Below, piece by piece: positions 1 to 8,157 of a stretch of DNA of 64,000 nt. Made by a program: the position numbers and the translations under genes. Each line of letters starts with the position of its first letter. The stretch's first letter is position 1. The notes beneath the pieces are model-generated. The model was not told where the DNA came from and did no database searches. It saw only the letters and a program-made list of their open reading frames with translations. Source of the DNA: Pantoea vagans (GTDB taxonomy: Bacteria; Pseudomonadota; Gammaproteobacteria; Enterobacterales; Enterobacteriaceae); NCBI RefSeq assembly GCF_001506165.1, contig NZ_CP011427.1:2046001-2110000 (forward strand), written 5' to 3'.

Positions 1-42
1 GACCTGCTCTATCAGGTATTCGATCCGAGGACCAAAGTATGA
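1..42 (+). CDS. ABC transporter permease, C-terminal end only (DppB/OppB type)
   Basis: Only the last 13 codons lie in the window, ending in DPRTKV and a TGA stop. A tail of the form DLLYxxxDPR is the usual C-terminus of the first permease of dipeptide/oligopeptide/nickel importers. The stop overlaps the start of the next permease gene in an ATGA arrangement, so the two are translationally coupled. The partner permease and both ATPases follow directly; the solute-binding protein would lie upstream, outside the window. Confidence 0.75.
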   Translation, partial: DLLYQVFDPRTKV

Positions 43-944
43 CCGTCTCTCTCGATCTGTTTCATACCCCTGCGACACGTGAACAGTTGGCACGTTGTCG
101 CCGTACCCTTTCGCGCATGGGCCATTTCCTCTGGCAAATGGCCTGTAATCCGCTGACTGCCATCGGTGGCGGCATTATCTTACTACTGCTGATTGTGGCC
201 ATACTTGCCCCCTGGATAGCCCCTTATCATCCACTGATCCAGGATCTGAATAATGCGCTCACTCCGCCCAATGCGCAGCACTGGTTTGGCACCGATGAAT
301 TCGGGCGCGATATCTTAAGCCGCCTGGTGTGGGGGGCACGCATCACCTTATACATCGTGCTACTGGTGTCGATCACCGTAGGTCCACTGGGGCTGCTGCT
401 GGGGGTAACCGCAGGGTATTTCGGCGGCAAAGTAGACAGCGTATTGATGCGCGTCACCGATATCTTTATCTCATTCCCGAGCCTGGTGCTGGCGCTGGCG
501 TTTGTTGCAGCACTCGGTCCTGGCCTTGAGCATGTGGTCATTGCCATTACGCTCACTGCCTGGCCGCCGATAGCACGGCTTGCGCGCGCGGAAGCGCTAT
601 CACTGCGCCAGGCCGACTTTGTTTCTGCCGTGCGGCTACAGGGCGCGTCCTCACTGCGTATTTTATGGAAACACATTGTACCGCTATGTCTGCCCTCAGT
701 GATTATCCGTATCACCATGAATATGGCGGGCATCATTCTGACCGCAGCGGGATTGGGTTTCCTGGGTTTGGGGGCACAACCGCCCGATCCGGAATGGGGA
801 GCGATGATCGCCAGCGGTCGCACTTACATGCTGGAGTGCTGGTGGGTCGTCACGGTACCCGGTTTGGCAATTTTGGTGAACAGTCTGGCGTTCAACTTTT
901 TAGGAGATGGCTTACGTGACATCCTCGATCCTCGCAGCGAATAA
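39..944 (+). CDS. Dipeptide/oligopeptide-type ABC transporter, inner-membrane permease (DppC/OppC family)
   Basis: This 301-residue inner-membrane permease has an N-terminal cytoplasmic stretch, a first membrane helix near residues 40-60, the FGTDEFGRDILSRLVWGAR segment typical of DppC/OppC proteins, and an EAA cytoplasmic loop (EALSLRQADFVSAVRLQGAS) that docks on the ATPases. The C-terminus has the family signature FLGDGLRDILDPR. Its ATG overlaps the stop of the preceding permease (ATGA). The operon order permease-permease-ATPase-ATPase is standard for the family. The substrate cannot be read from these components because the binding protein is not in view; peptides, nickel, glutathione or opine-type compounds are all possible. 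Confidence 0.9.
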   Translation: MTVSLDLFHTPATREQLARCRRTLSRMGHFLWQMACNPLTAIGGGIILLLLIVAILAPWIAPYHPLIQDLNNALTPPNAQHWFGTDEFGRDILSRLVWGARITLYIVLLVSITVGPLGLLLGVTAGYFGGKVDSVLMRVTDIFISFPSLVLALAFVAALGPGLEHVVIAITLTAWPPIARLARAEALSLRQADFVSAVRLQGASSLRILWKHIVPLCLPSVIIRITMNMAGIILTAAGLGFLGLGAQPPDPEWGAMIASGRTYMLECWWVVTVPGLAILVNSLAFNFLGDGLRDILDPRSE

Positions 945-1782
945 CGCTGCACCTTTACTTGATGTAGAGGACTTGCAGGTGAGCTTCGTCAACGGGCGGC
1001 AAATTACCCCGGCTGTTCGCGGTATCTCCTTTCAGTTAGGCAAAGAGAAGTTGGCGATTGTTGGTGAATCAGGCTCAGGGAAATCCACGGTGGGCCGTGC
1101 ACTGCTGCAACTGCATCCGCGGAGTGCGCGCATTACCGCACAACGCATGCAGTTTGCCGATGTTGATCTGTTGCGTGCTTCGCCTGCGCAGATGCGTGCC
1201 GTGCGCGGCAAGCGTATTTCAATGATCATGCAGGACCCGAAATATTCGTTGAATCCGGTAGTGCGAGTAGGAGAACAAATCGCTGAAGCCTGGCGGAGCC
1301 ATCATCCCGGCCAGCGCGACATTGCACGTCAGCGAGCTATGGAGATGCTGGAAGTGGTGCGCATCCGTGAACCGGAAAGGGTTTATCAATGTTACCCGCA
1401 CGAGATTTCAGGCGGGCAAGGTCAGCGCGTAATGATCGCCATGATGTTAATTACCGATCCTGAACTATTGATCGCCGATGAACCCACCTCCGCCCTGGAT
1501 GTGTCGGTCCGCCTTCAGGTGTTAACGCTGCTGGATGAGCTGGTGCAACAACGTGGGCTGGGTCTGATTTTTATTAGCCACGATCTGAATCTGGTCAGGC
1601 GATTTTGCGATCGGGTATTGGTCATGTATGCAGGTCGCGTCGTTGAATCTTTGCCGGCCAACCAACTCGATCACGCCCAACATCCTTATACCCAAGGATT
1701 GCTGGCAGCGTTGCCAGATATGGATGCACGCCGCTCGCGTTTACCGGTGCTGCAACGTCAGACCAGCTGGCTACAACCCTAA
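916..1782 (+). CDS. Dipeptide/oligopeptide-type ABC transporter, ATP-binding subunit (DppD/OppD family)
   Basis: This cytoplasmic ATPase has Walker A GESGSGKST, a Q-loop (MIMQDPKYSLNP), the ABC signature SGGQGQR and Walker B LLIADEPTSALD, in order. The frame is open from an ATG at 907, but the only Shine-Dalgarno (GGAG at 903-906) directly abuts that ATG. The in-frame GTG at 916 sits 9 nt after the GGAG, so I chose it (288 aa). The gene overlaps the permease end by about 29 nt, which suggests translational coupling. It is a little shorter than typical DppD (about 320-330 aa), mainly at the C-terminus. Confidence 0.88.
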   Translation: MTSSILAANNAAPLLDVEDLQVSFVNGRQITPAVRGISFQLGKEKLAIVGESGSGKSTVGRALLQLHPRSARITAQRMQFADVDLLRASPAQMRAVRGKRISMIMQDPKYSLNPVVRVGEQIAEAWRSHHPGQRDIARQRAMEMLEVVRIREPERVYQCYPHEISGGQGQRVMIAMMLITDPELLIADEPTSALDVSVRLQVLTLLDELVQQRGLGLIFISHDLNLVRRFCDRVLVMYAGRVVESLPANQLDHAQHPYTQGLLAALPDMDARRSRLPVLQRQTSWLQP

Positions 1783-1791
1783 GGAGCGTAC

Positions 1792-2538
1792 ATGAACGAG
1801 ATGATTAGCGTGCGTCAACTCAACCTCAGCTTTGGCGAAGATGAGCAGCGTAATCAAGTGCTGTTCGATGTGAACTTGTCAGTGCGCGAGGGGGAGGTTT
1901 TTGGTCTGGTTGGTGAATCGGGATCGGGTAAAACCACCGTATTAAAGTGCCTCTCCGGGCTGTTCACTCACTGGGACGGCGAATTGGCTATTGCTGGACA
2001 CCCTCTGGCGCATCGCATAGCACGCGATCGCTGCCGCCAGGTGCAGATGGTGTTTCAGGACCCTTATGGATCACTGCATCCACGCCACTCTATCGGCGAT
2101 ATTCTTGAAGAACCGCTACATATTCATGGTCTCGGCCAACGCTCACAGCGAGTAATTGCCATGCTGGAAAAGGTGGGACTCAACCGTGCGTGGCAAACCC
2201 GCTACCCGCATCAACTCTCTGGCGGGCAGCGTCAACGTGTGGCGATTGCCCGAGCACTGATCCTCGAACCGCGCGTACTGTTGCTGGATGAACCCACCTC
2301 TGCACTTGACGTCTCTGTACAGGCTGAAATTCTTAATTTGTTGAGTGATCTGCAACAAGAGGAGAATCTCACCTATTTGATGGTCACGCACGATCTCGGT
2401 GTTGTGGCACATCTGTGCCATCGCGTTGCCGTCATGCAGCATGGCAAGGTACTGGAAACGTTGGATGTCGATGCGCTGGTGGGAAATCGCGCTCAGGTCG
2501 GATACACCCAGATGCTGGTGGAATCCAGTCGCGCATAG
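1792..2538 (+). CDS. Dipeptide/oligopeptide-type ABC transporter, second ATP-binding subunit (DppF/OppF family)
   Basis: This 248-residue ATPase is preceded by a good Shine-Dalgarno (AAGGAG, 1782-1787). It contains Walker A GESGSGKTT, Q-loop MVFQDPYGSLHP, signature LSGGQRQR, Walker B LLLDEPTSALD and the switch histidine in VTHDLG. It ends soon after the nucleotide-binding domain, so it lacks the long C-terminal oligopeptide extension of OppF/DppF and is closer in size to PhnK- or NikE-type subunits. It is the last gene of the operon; a strong inverted repeat follows. The substrate is unknown. Confidence 0.88.
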   Translation: MNEMISVRQLNLSFGEDEQRNQVLFDVNLSVREGEVFGLVGESGSGKTTVLKCLSGLFTHWDGELAIAGHPLAHRIARDRCRQVQMVFQDPYGSLHPRHSIGDILEEPLHIHGLGQRSQRVIAMLEKVGLNRAWQTRYPHQLSGGQRQRVAIARALILEPRVLLLDEPTSALDVSVQAEILNLLSDLQQEENLTYLMVTHDLGVVAHLCHRVAVMQHGKVLETLDVDALVGNRAQVGYTQMLVESSRA

Positions 2539-2547
2539 AAGTGAAAT

Positions 2548-2581
2548 GCTGTCGCGGTGCCATTATTCGCGCCGCGACAGC
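2548..2581. terminator. Inverted repeat between convergent genes, probable terminator
   Basis: Perfect 10-bp arms (GCTGTCGCGG at 2548-2557 and CCGCGACAGC at 2572-2581) lie between the converging ABC operon and the isomerase gene. No long T-run follows on either strand, so termination is inferred from position and stem strength. Confidence 0.5.
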
Positions 2582-2597
2582 GATTAACATGATGTGG

Positions 2598-3233
2598 TTA
2601 CAACAGTTCCCGCACGAAGCGCACGATGTCTTGATTCTGGCCGTGTTCGAACAGGCACTGCTGGAAACGTGACCCGGTTACAGCCACTTTCACCAGTTCA
2701 GGGTCCAGCGCGCGCAGGGAATCCAGGTAGTCCTCTTTCAACAGCGTGGCTTTAACTTGATTAAGGATACCCGCATTGCGCACCTGCGGCTCTTTGCGCT
2801 CCGGCGGATAACCCAGACCTTTTTCACCGGTGAAGGCTTTCTCAAAGATAAAGCGCAGATTCAACTCCGCCCCCCAGCCAAAGCCTTTGGCGAACGGCAG
2901 AGAAAGCGCATTGCCGTTATTTATCTGGGCAAACAAATAGGCATCAGCAGGATCGATACAGTAGCCACAGACCACACCAGGGTGCAGGTTGAGCGACACC
3001 AGAGCCCCCTGACCCGTGCCGCAACCGGCCACCACAAAGTCCACGGCTTTGCTGTTCAGCAACAGTCCAGCCATGATACCGAGGTGAATGTATGTCAGAT
3101 GATGATCTTGCTCGTCGCTCATGCCGACGTTAAACACCTGATGGCCGAGCGGTTGCGCGACAGTTTGCAGTTCATTCCATACGGTTGCGTTCTTGGCGGC
3201 CTGGCTATTTTCCATCATCAAAGCGATTTTCAT
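2598..3233 (-). CDS. RpiB/LacA/LacB family sugar-phosphate isomerase
   Basis: This 211-residue cytoplasmic protein has a Rossmann-like N-terminal domain and the AGCGTGQGA loop, whose Cys-Gly-Thr-Gly matches the catalytic region of ribose-5-phosphate isomerase B and galactose-6-phosphate isomerase. It is about 60 residues longer than classical RpiB (about 150 aa), with an extra C-terminal segment, so it belongs to the longer subfamily whose substrate is not defined. The ATG at 3233 is preceded by AGGATGG. It stands alone: its neighbours are the converging ABC operon and scsABCD. Aldose-ketose isomerisation of a sugar phosphate is the inferred reaction. Confidence 0.75.
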   Translation of the reverse strand: MKIALMMENSQAAKNATVWNELQTVAQPLGHQVFNVGMSDEQDHHLTYIHLGIMAGLLLNSKAVDFVVAGCGTGQGALVSLNLHPGVVCGYCIDPADAYLFAQINNGNALSLPFAKGFGWGAELNLRFIFEKAFTGEKGLGYPPERKEPQVRNAGILNQVKATLLKEDYLDSLRALDPELVKVAVTGSRFQQCLFEHGQNQDIVRFVRELL

Positions 3234-3364
3234 GATCCATCCTCACATTAAATTGAAACACCGTTTCATTTTAATCAAAGCGCGCAGAAATGCAGCCCTG
3301 AAATGCCGTTTGTGGTGTGAGAGGTATCACATTTTAATGATGTTATCTAAGCGTAAGGGAACCC

Positions 3365-3428
3365 GGAGCGCATTCATGCGCACCCTACAGAACCCAAAAA
3401 TTTTGTAGGGTCGCCATTCATAGCGACC
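3365..3428. repeat. Pair of small palindromes (dispersed palindromic motif, copy 1)
   Basis: The 213-bp gap 3234-3446 holds two 20-bp palindromes sharing the centre CATTCAT: one at 3365-3384 built on GCGCATTCATGCGC, one at 3409-3428 (GGTCGCCATTCATAGCGACC). Between them CCCTACA (3383-3389) and TGTAGGG (3404-3410) form another stem. A related pair occurs at 61687-61757, so this looks like a dispersed extragenic repeat. It lies downstream of scsD and upstream of the isomerase gene. Confidence 0.65.
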
Positions 3429-3446
3429 GGTTTTTAAATCAGAGAG

Positions 3447-3950
3447 TTAGCTGAATTGTCCCGCCCACCACAGACGGAGTTTCAGCCCCCAGCCGCTGCT
3501 CCAGCCGGTGGTGGTGCTCACCACTTTCCCCTGCTGTAGCACAATGAAGGTTGGCGTGACATTGATATCCCAGCGTTGGCTGATCGCGCCATTTTCATCG
3601 TTTACCGCAATGCCTTGAACCCCCTTCTTATTCAGCCAGGTGGCAACGCGCTGGTCATCCCCGGAACGCAACGCCACACTCACGACCTGCGTGCCTTGCT
3701 GGCTCATCGCGGCCACCGTGGGCGTAGTGAGTTTGCACACGCCACACCAGGTCGCCCAGACATACACCAGCACCGGGCGCTCCTGACTCAGTGCGGCCAA
3801 ATCGACCTCACCCTGTAGTGCAGTCAGTGGCTGGTGGGCCAAATCGGCGGGCAGTTGAGGAGCGCGCAACCAATCCATGCCCCAAATCACTGCACCGGCA
3901 ATCAACACCAGCCAGAGCGCTTCCCTCAGCCAACGTTTGAGTCGCTTCAT
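3447..3950 (-). CDS. scsD: ScsD, membrane-anchored thioredoxin-like protein
   Basis: This 167-residue protein has one N-terminal membrane anchor (about residues 11-28) and a periplasmic thioredoxin fold with the redox motif WATWCGVCK and a cis-Pro region (VTPTFIV). It is the last gene of the scsABCD operon and overlaps scsC in an ATGA junction. In Salmonella and Proteus, Scs proteins handle periplasmic disulfides and confer copper tolerance; ScsD is taken to receive electrons from ScsB. Length and order match the family. Confidence 0.85.
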   Translation of the reverse strand: MKRLKRWLREALWLVLIAGAVIWGMDWLRAPQLPADLAHQPLTALQGEVDLAALSQERPVLVYVWATWCGVCKLTTPTVAAMSQQGTQVVSVALRSGDDQRVATWLNKKGVQGIAVNDENGAISQRWDINVTPTFIVLQQGKVVSTTTGWSSGWGLKLRLWWAGQFS

Positions 3951-4672
3951 GGTTTCGCCTGCAATGCGCCCTTCACTGCCGCTTCCAGCTGCGCGTAAGG
4001 CACCGCACCGCTGATTAGCTCATTACCCACCAGCGTGGCAGGCGTGCCCTGTACACCCAGTTGCTGGGCCAATGTCAGGTTCCGGTTGATGGTGTCCAGG
4101 CTGGCTTTGCTGGGTTCCTTAAGCCTAATGCCGGTTTTATCCAGCGCCGCTGCGATGCTCGCTTCGTCATGGTTGCCTTTTTTCGCCATCAAACGTTCGT
4201 GCAGTTTGAGAAAGTTTTTCGGCTGCTGCTCCCACACGGTCAGGGCCAGACGGGCCGAGGTCAATGATGTCTCAGCGCGATAAGGGAGCGGTTTCAATAC
4301 TACCGCCACTTGTGGATAGCTTTTCAGCAGCTTCTCGATATCCGCATCGAACTTTTTGCAGAACACACAGTTGTAGTCGGTGAAATACACCAGCGTCAGC
4401 GCCGGTTTTTCCGCCCCAATACGCGGTGAACCGGCATCATTAAATAAGGCATCGTGGTTCTTCACCACCATCTGCGCGACAACGTTCTGCTGCTGGCGTG
4501 AGGCCTCTTTATCGAACGCATCGGCCGCCTCTGCCAGAATCGCCGGGTTCTGCACCAGGGTTTCACGGATCAGTTCTTTGATGCGCGCCTCCTGCTCAGG
4601 GGTAAAAGGAGCCGCCGCCAGCGCGGGAAGAGAAAGGAACATCAGTGACAGTAACAGGGATTTGTTGATCAT
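3947..4672 (-). CDS. scsC: ScsC, periplasmic DsbA/DsbG-like thiol-disulfide protein
   Basis: This 241-residue protein starts with a signal peptide ending in ALAAA. An N-terminal helical segment (about residues 20-75), which in characterised ScsC proteins drives oligomerisation, is followed by a thioredoxin domain. The active site is NCVFCKKF and the cis-Pro loop is GTPATLVG, as in DsbA-family proteins. ScsC is a copper-binding disulfide isomerase/reductase kept reduced by ScsB. It overlaps both scsB and scsD by ATGA junctions. The middle residues of the active site are Val-Phe, whereas I recall Gly-Tyr in the best-studied homologues; this could alter redox potential. Confidence 0.87.
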   Translation of the reverse strand: MINKSLLLSLMFLSLPALAAAPFTPEQEARIKELIRETLVQNPAILAEAADAFDKEASRQQQNVVAQMVVKNHDALFNDAGSPRIGAEKPALTLVYFTDYNCVFCKKFDADIEKLLKSYPQVAVVLKPLPYRAETSLTSARLALTVWEQQPKNFLKLHERLMAKKGNHDEASIAAALDKTGIRLKEPSKASLDTINRNLTLAQQLGVQGTPATLVGNELISGAVPYAQLEAAVKGALQAKP

Positions 4673-6669
4673 TTTTTTGCCTCAGAGAGTGTTGAGATCA
4701 CCGCTTCACGACTCAGCAACGGTGACAAAATTTGGCCATTCGGCAGTGCCGGGCCATAAATTTGGTTAAAGGGAATAGCGACACGATCGCGGCGGCGCAG
4801 GAACTCGCCGATGGCCGGATCGGGCTGCGTCCAGTCTCCACGTAGCAGCACCACATCATCGGCCTTCAGCGCGGCGCGCACGTCAGGTTGATTTAAGACG
4901 CGGGATTTATTCACTTTGCAGGTGATACACCAGTCGGCGGTCACATCCACAAATACCCGCTTATCCTGCTCCAGCGCCTGATTGATCGCGGCTTCGGTGA
5001 GCGGCTGCCAGTAGAGCGTTTCCTCTTCAGGTGCGATGCGCGTCATCAGAAAGATCGCGCCTGCCAGCGTCAGTGTGATAAACACCACTCCCGCTTGTTG
5101 CAGTGCGCGACGCCGAACCAACCAAGCGCAAAGTGCGAACAGCAGCACTCCGCCCAGCACCAGCGCGAACGTCTCTCCCCAGTGAGGGATCAATAGGGTG
5201 ACCAGCCAGAACGTTGCGAGCAGCATAAACAGACCGAGAAGAGTACGCAGGTGCACCATCCAGCGCCCAGGGCGAGGCAGGCATCGCGCCAGTCCCGGCA
5301 ATGCCGCCACCAGCAGCCAAGGCAGGCTCATACCCACACCCAATGCGGCAAATAACAGCCACAGTTGAGGCAGCGGTGCGGTCAAGGCATAGGCTACGGC
5401 GGTGCCGAGGAAAGGCGCACTGCAAGGCGTTGCCAACAAAGTGGCAAATGCCCCCTGTCCAAAGTGTCCGAGCAGCCCCTCATCGCCCTGCGTGGCCAGC
5501 CGGGTGTTGAGATTTGACGGCAAACGAAAATGCAGCAGATCAAACAGGCTGGCAGTGAACAGGAACATCACCAAAACCATCGCCAGCAGGAAGCCGCTGC
5601 TCTGGAACTGGATGCCCCAACCCAGCGCCTGGCCGCTCAACCGCAAGCCGGTCATTAATGCGGCTAACAGCAGGAATGAGAACAGGATGCCGGCGCTTGA
5701 GGCGAGAAACTGCTGTCGCGTCTGACGACGTGTTTGCCCCTGTTGCTGGACCAGGCTACTGAGTTTTATCGCCAGTACCGGCAGTACACAGGGCATCAGA
5801 TTGAGGATCAAACCACCTAACAACGCCAGTAACAGCACTGACAACAGCGTTTGCAATCCGGTCTCCGTCGCCAGCGGTTGTGATCCAATGGTTAATGCAC
5901 TCTGCTGGGCAATCCCGCCATCCGCCAGCACTAATGAAAGGGTTTTACCCCGCAGATCGGGGGCCGTTTCACCCCACTCATCCGTGACCGCAACACGTGC
6001 AATCAGCGTGTCGCCCTGAACACTGATTTTCGGTGCAGCCAACATGCTGCCTTGCGGGTAGTCGAAGAACAGCGCCGGTTGCGTCCAGCCCTCGTGACGC
6101 TGTGCACGGATCTGCAACTCGCCATTCATATAGCTGGCATCCAGTTGATCGGTCAGGCCGCTTTCCGCGGGGATCTGCCCCATCGCTTGGGCGTAGTCAC
6201 GCGCAAAATCGCCATCAGCCAGTTGCGTGAGATCAAGGCTGAAGGGGAAATCGGTCAGAATACAGACATCGCTACAGGTGGAGAGCGTGAGCGTGCCTGC
6301 CAGTTGCTCACCTGACACATTGCTCACCTCAATGGGGAGCGTAATATCGCCCTTGTAGCCTTGCGTGGTGAGACCGCTGACGTCAAAACGTGACGGCGTT
6401 GGCCAGTGCCACTGCGCGTTAACGTCGGGCATTTGCCAGCGAATCTCCGGGGCTACGCCGCCTTCGCCAGGCGTGCGCCAATAGGTTTTCCAACCCGGTT
6501 GCAGGCGAATATCCAGTAATATTTGTTGTTTGTCGCCCAAATCGGCGCTGCGCAGTCGCACTTCAGCGTGGCTATTTTGCGCATTACGCAGCCAACCCGT
6601 ATCGGCGGCTTGCACCAGGCTTGCGCAGCACATCAGCAGGAGTATCAAACTCCTGATAAAAATCTTCAT
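4669..6669 (-). CDS. scsB: ScsB, DsbD-like transmembrane electron conduit
   Basis: ScsB passes electrons from cytoplasmic thioredoxin to periplasmic partners. The protein has a signal peptide, a periplasmic N-terminal domain of about 250 residues (with Cys in STCSDVC), a DsbD-like membrane domain of about eight helices with paired cysteines (NLMPCVLP and ATPCSAP), and a C-terminal thioredoxin domain with ADWCITCK. I chose the ATG at 6669 (MKIFIRS, 666 aa) because GGAG lies 8 nt upstream and a clean signal peptide follows; an in-frame TTG 18 nt earlier overlaps that Shine-Dalgarno. It is ATGA-coupled to scsC. Confidence 0.9.
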   Translation of the reverse strand: MKIFIRSLILLLMCCASLVQAADTGWLRNAQNSHAEVRLRSADLGDKQQILLDIRLQPGWKTYWRTPGEGGVAPEIRWQMPDVNAQWHWPTPSRFDVSGLTTQGYKGDITLPIEVSNVSGEQLAGTLTLSTCSDVCILTDFPFSLDLTQLADGDFARDYAQAMGQIPAESGLTDQLDASYMNGELQIRAQRHEGWTQPALFFDYPQGSMLAAPKISVQGDTLIARVAVTDEWGETAPDLRGKTLSLVLADGGIAQQSALTIGSQPLATETGLQTLLSVLLLALLGGLILNLMPCVLPVLAIKLSSLVQQQGQTRRQTRQQFLASSAGILFSFLLLAALMTGLRLSGQALGWGIQFQSSGFLLAMVLVMFLFTASLFDLLHFRLPSNLNTRLATQGDEGLLGHFGQGAFATLLATPCSAPFLGTAVAYALTAPLPQLWLLFAALGVGMSLPWLLVAALPGLARCLPRPGRWMVHLRTLLGLFMLLATFWLVTLLIPHWGETFALVLGGVLLFALCAWLVRRRALQQAGVVFITLTLAGAIFLMTRIAPEEETLYWQPLTEAAINQALEQDKRVFVDVTADWCITCKVNKSRVLNQPDVRAALKADDVVLLRGDWTQPDPAIGEFLRRRDRVAIPFNQIYGPALPNGQILSPLLSREAVISTLSEAKK

Positions 6670-6717
6670 CAATGTTTCTCCAGTCAATAACAGGGTTACG
6701 CGATCGAACGCGTAGCG

Positions 6718-7068
6718 TTATTCCCGGAAGACGCAGAAGGTGAGATGCCGTCGTTGAATGGGGGGGAAGTGGGTTTCACGCTGATAGCCTGTCGCCGTTT
6801 GGGACGGGAACAGCGTGACGAGTAAGGCCATCACCATCAGCAGGAACGGCATGGTGCTGTCCAGCATGGGTGTCGCGGCGTGGAGTGATTTAGCACTGAT
6901 CGAACAGAGTTTGTCGCCACCCACATCCTCAACATGATTGATGGATGAGGCACTGATCGCGGTCTGAGGGGCGGAGGGCAAATTGAAGCTTCGCTGGGCG
7001 AGACAAAACGCCAGCACCAGACAAAGCAGTGCCAGAATCCATTTTGCGCGTTGTACCGATTTGGTCAT
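6718..7068 (-). CDS. scsA: ScsA-like small membrane protein, first gene of the scs operon
   Basis: This 116-residue protein has an N-terminal hydrophobic segment, a short periplasmic stretch with one Cys (KLCSIS), a second membrane helix (about residues 72-92) and an Arg/His-rich tail ending in LTFCVFRE. Size, topology, C-terminal motif and position directly upstream of scsB (49-nt gap) fit ScsA, a poorly characterised protein implicated in copper and peroxide tolerance. The name rests mostly on context. Confidence 0.68.
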   Translation of the reverse strand: MTKSVQRAKWILALLCLVLAFCLAQRSFNLPSAPQTAISASSINHVEDVGGDKLCSISAKSLHAATPMLDSTMPFLLMVMALLVTLFPSQTATGYQRETHFPPIQRRHLTFCVFRE

Positions 7069-7225
7069 GCCATCGCCCCAGAGAGAAGTGCGGGCATTTT
7101 ATGCATAGGGAGCAGAAACACCAAGCGTTGCTGTGTAAACTTTTGTCTTAATTTCCATGCTGGTGCTGGTTGTCGCGGCACAATTGAATGCGCATCTGTT
7201 AGCAAAAGTCATGCTTCCAGGATTT

Positions 7226-7242
7226 GCGATAAATCGCGCCGC
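7226..7242. repeat. Single arm of a dispersed GC-rich palindrome
   Basis: The 17-mer GCGATAAATCGCGCCGC recurs exactly within the right arm of the large inverted repeat at 35286-35358. It lies in the 200-bp gap between scsA and the short-chain dehydrogenase gene, in which I see no other feature apart from AT-rich likely promoter sequence for scsA. Confidence 0.5.
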
Positions 7243-7268
7243 GACGGTAATCTCCGCCTTATTGGTGT

Positions 7269-8063
7269 TTAAACAATGTCATCTACAACACCGCCATCGA
7301 CGCGCAGTGCGGCGCCAGAGGTGGCAGAGGCTTGATTAGAACAGATATAAACCACCATATTCGCCACCTCCTCCACCGTGGCGGCACGTTGGATCACCGA
7401 ACTCGGTCTCTGCGCCATCACAAACTCTTTTGCCAGCACCTCTAAGGACTTACCGGTGCGCTTAACCTCCTCTTCCATCATCGCGGCAAAGCCATCGGAA
7501 AGGGTCGGTCCCGGCAACACACTGTTCACCGTCACACCGCTACCCGCCGCAACTTTGGCTAAGCCACGTGCCAGCGACAACTGCGCCGTTTTGGTCACCC
7601 CGTAATGCACCATATCTGCAGGAATGTTGCGCGCCGATTCCGAAGAGATAAACACCACGCGACCCCAGCCGCGTTTCACCATGTCGGGCAACAGTGCGCG
7701 TGACAAACGCACACCCGACATCACGTTGGTTTGCCAGTAGGCTTCCCAGGTTTCATCATCAGTGGCGTAGAAATCTTGCGGACCGTAGATGCCCGCGTTA
7801 TTGACCAGAATATCGATCGGCGGCAAGCCATGAAGTAACTGTTTCACACCCTGCGCACTGCCAAGATCGGCAATAAACGTATGGATTTTGGCGCCCACCA
7901 CTGATCCATTTAGCTTCTCACGCGCGCGGCTCACCGACGCTTCGCTGCGACCATTTAGCACCACCTCTGCGCCACTCTCTGCCAGCCCTTGCGCAATCGC
8001 AAAACCAATGCCGCCGCTGGATGCGGTAACCAAGGCCGTTTTACCGTGCAAATCGATTTTCAT
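7269..8063 (-). CDS. SDR family NAD(P)-dependent oxidoreductase
   Basis: This 264-residue classical short-chain dehydrogenase has the cofactor motif TASSGGIG near residue 14, the NNAG motif (ILVNNAGIYG), the catalytic Ser (FISSESA) and the YxxxK pair (VHYGVTK). The C-terminus has the usual GAALRVDGG segment. NGRSEASVSR after beta-2 suggests NADP preference, an inference from the Arg. The substrate is unknown. The neighbouring MFS gene on the same strand is 94 bp upstream and could share its promoter. Confidence 0.85.
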   Translation of the reverse strand: MKIDLHGKTALVTASSGGIGFAIAQGLAESGAEVVLNGRSEASVSRAREKLNGSVVGAKIHTFIADLGSAQGVKQLLHGLPPIDILVNNAGIYGPQDFYATDDETWEAYWQTNVMSGVRLSRALLPDMVKRGWGRVVFISSESARNIPADMVHYGVTKTAQLSLARGLAKVAAGSGVTVNSVLPGPTLSDGFAAMMEEEVKRTGKSLEVLAKEFVMAQRPSSVIQRAATVEEVANMVVYICSNQASATSGAALRVDGGVVDDIV

Positions 8064-8157
8064 AATGCTCTCCTGGATGGGTGCCGATTAACCTGTTGAA
8101 CAGGCTCAAGCCTGGCTTACGCTGCGCAAGATGCCTTGTCGAATCATGCGGTTATTA

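Noticed and set aside
2593..2612. A second Ter-like site around GGTTACAACAG
   Set aside because: Only a short core (GTTACAAC) matches; the flanking TA and ATAC positions of the Ter consensus are missing.
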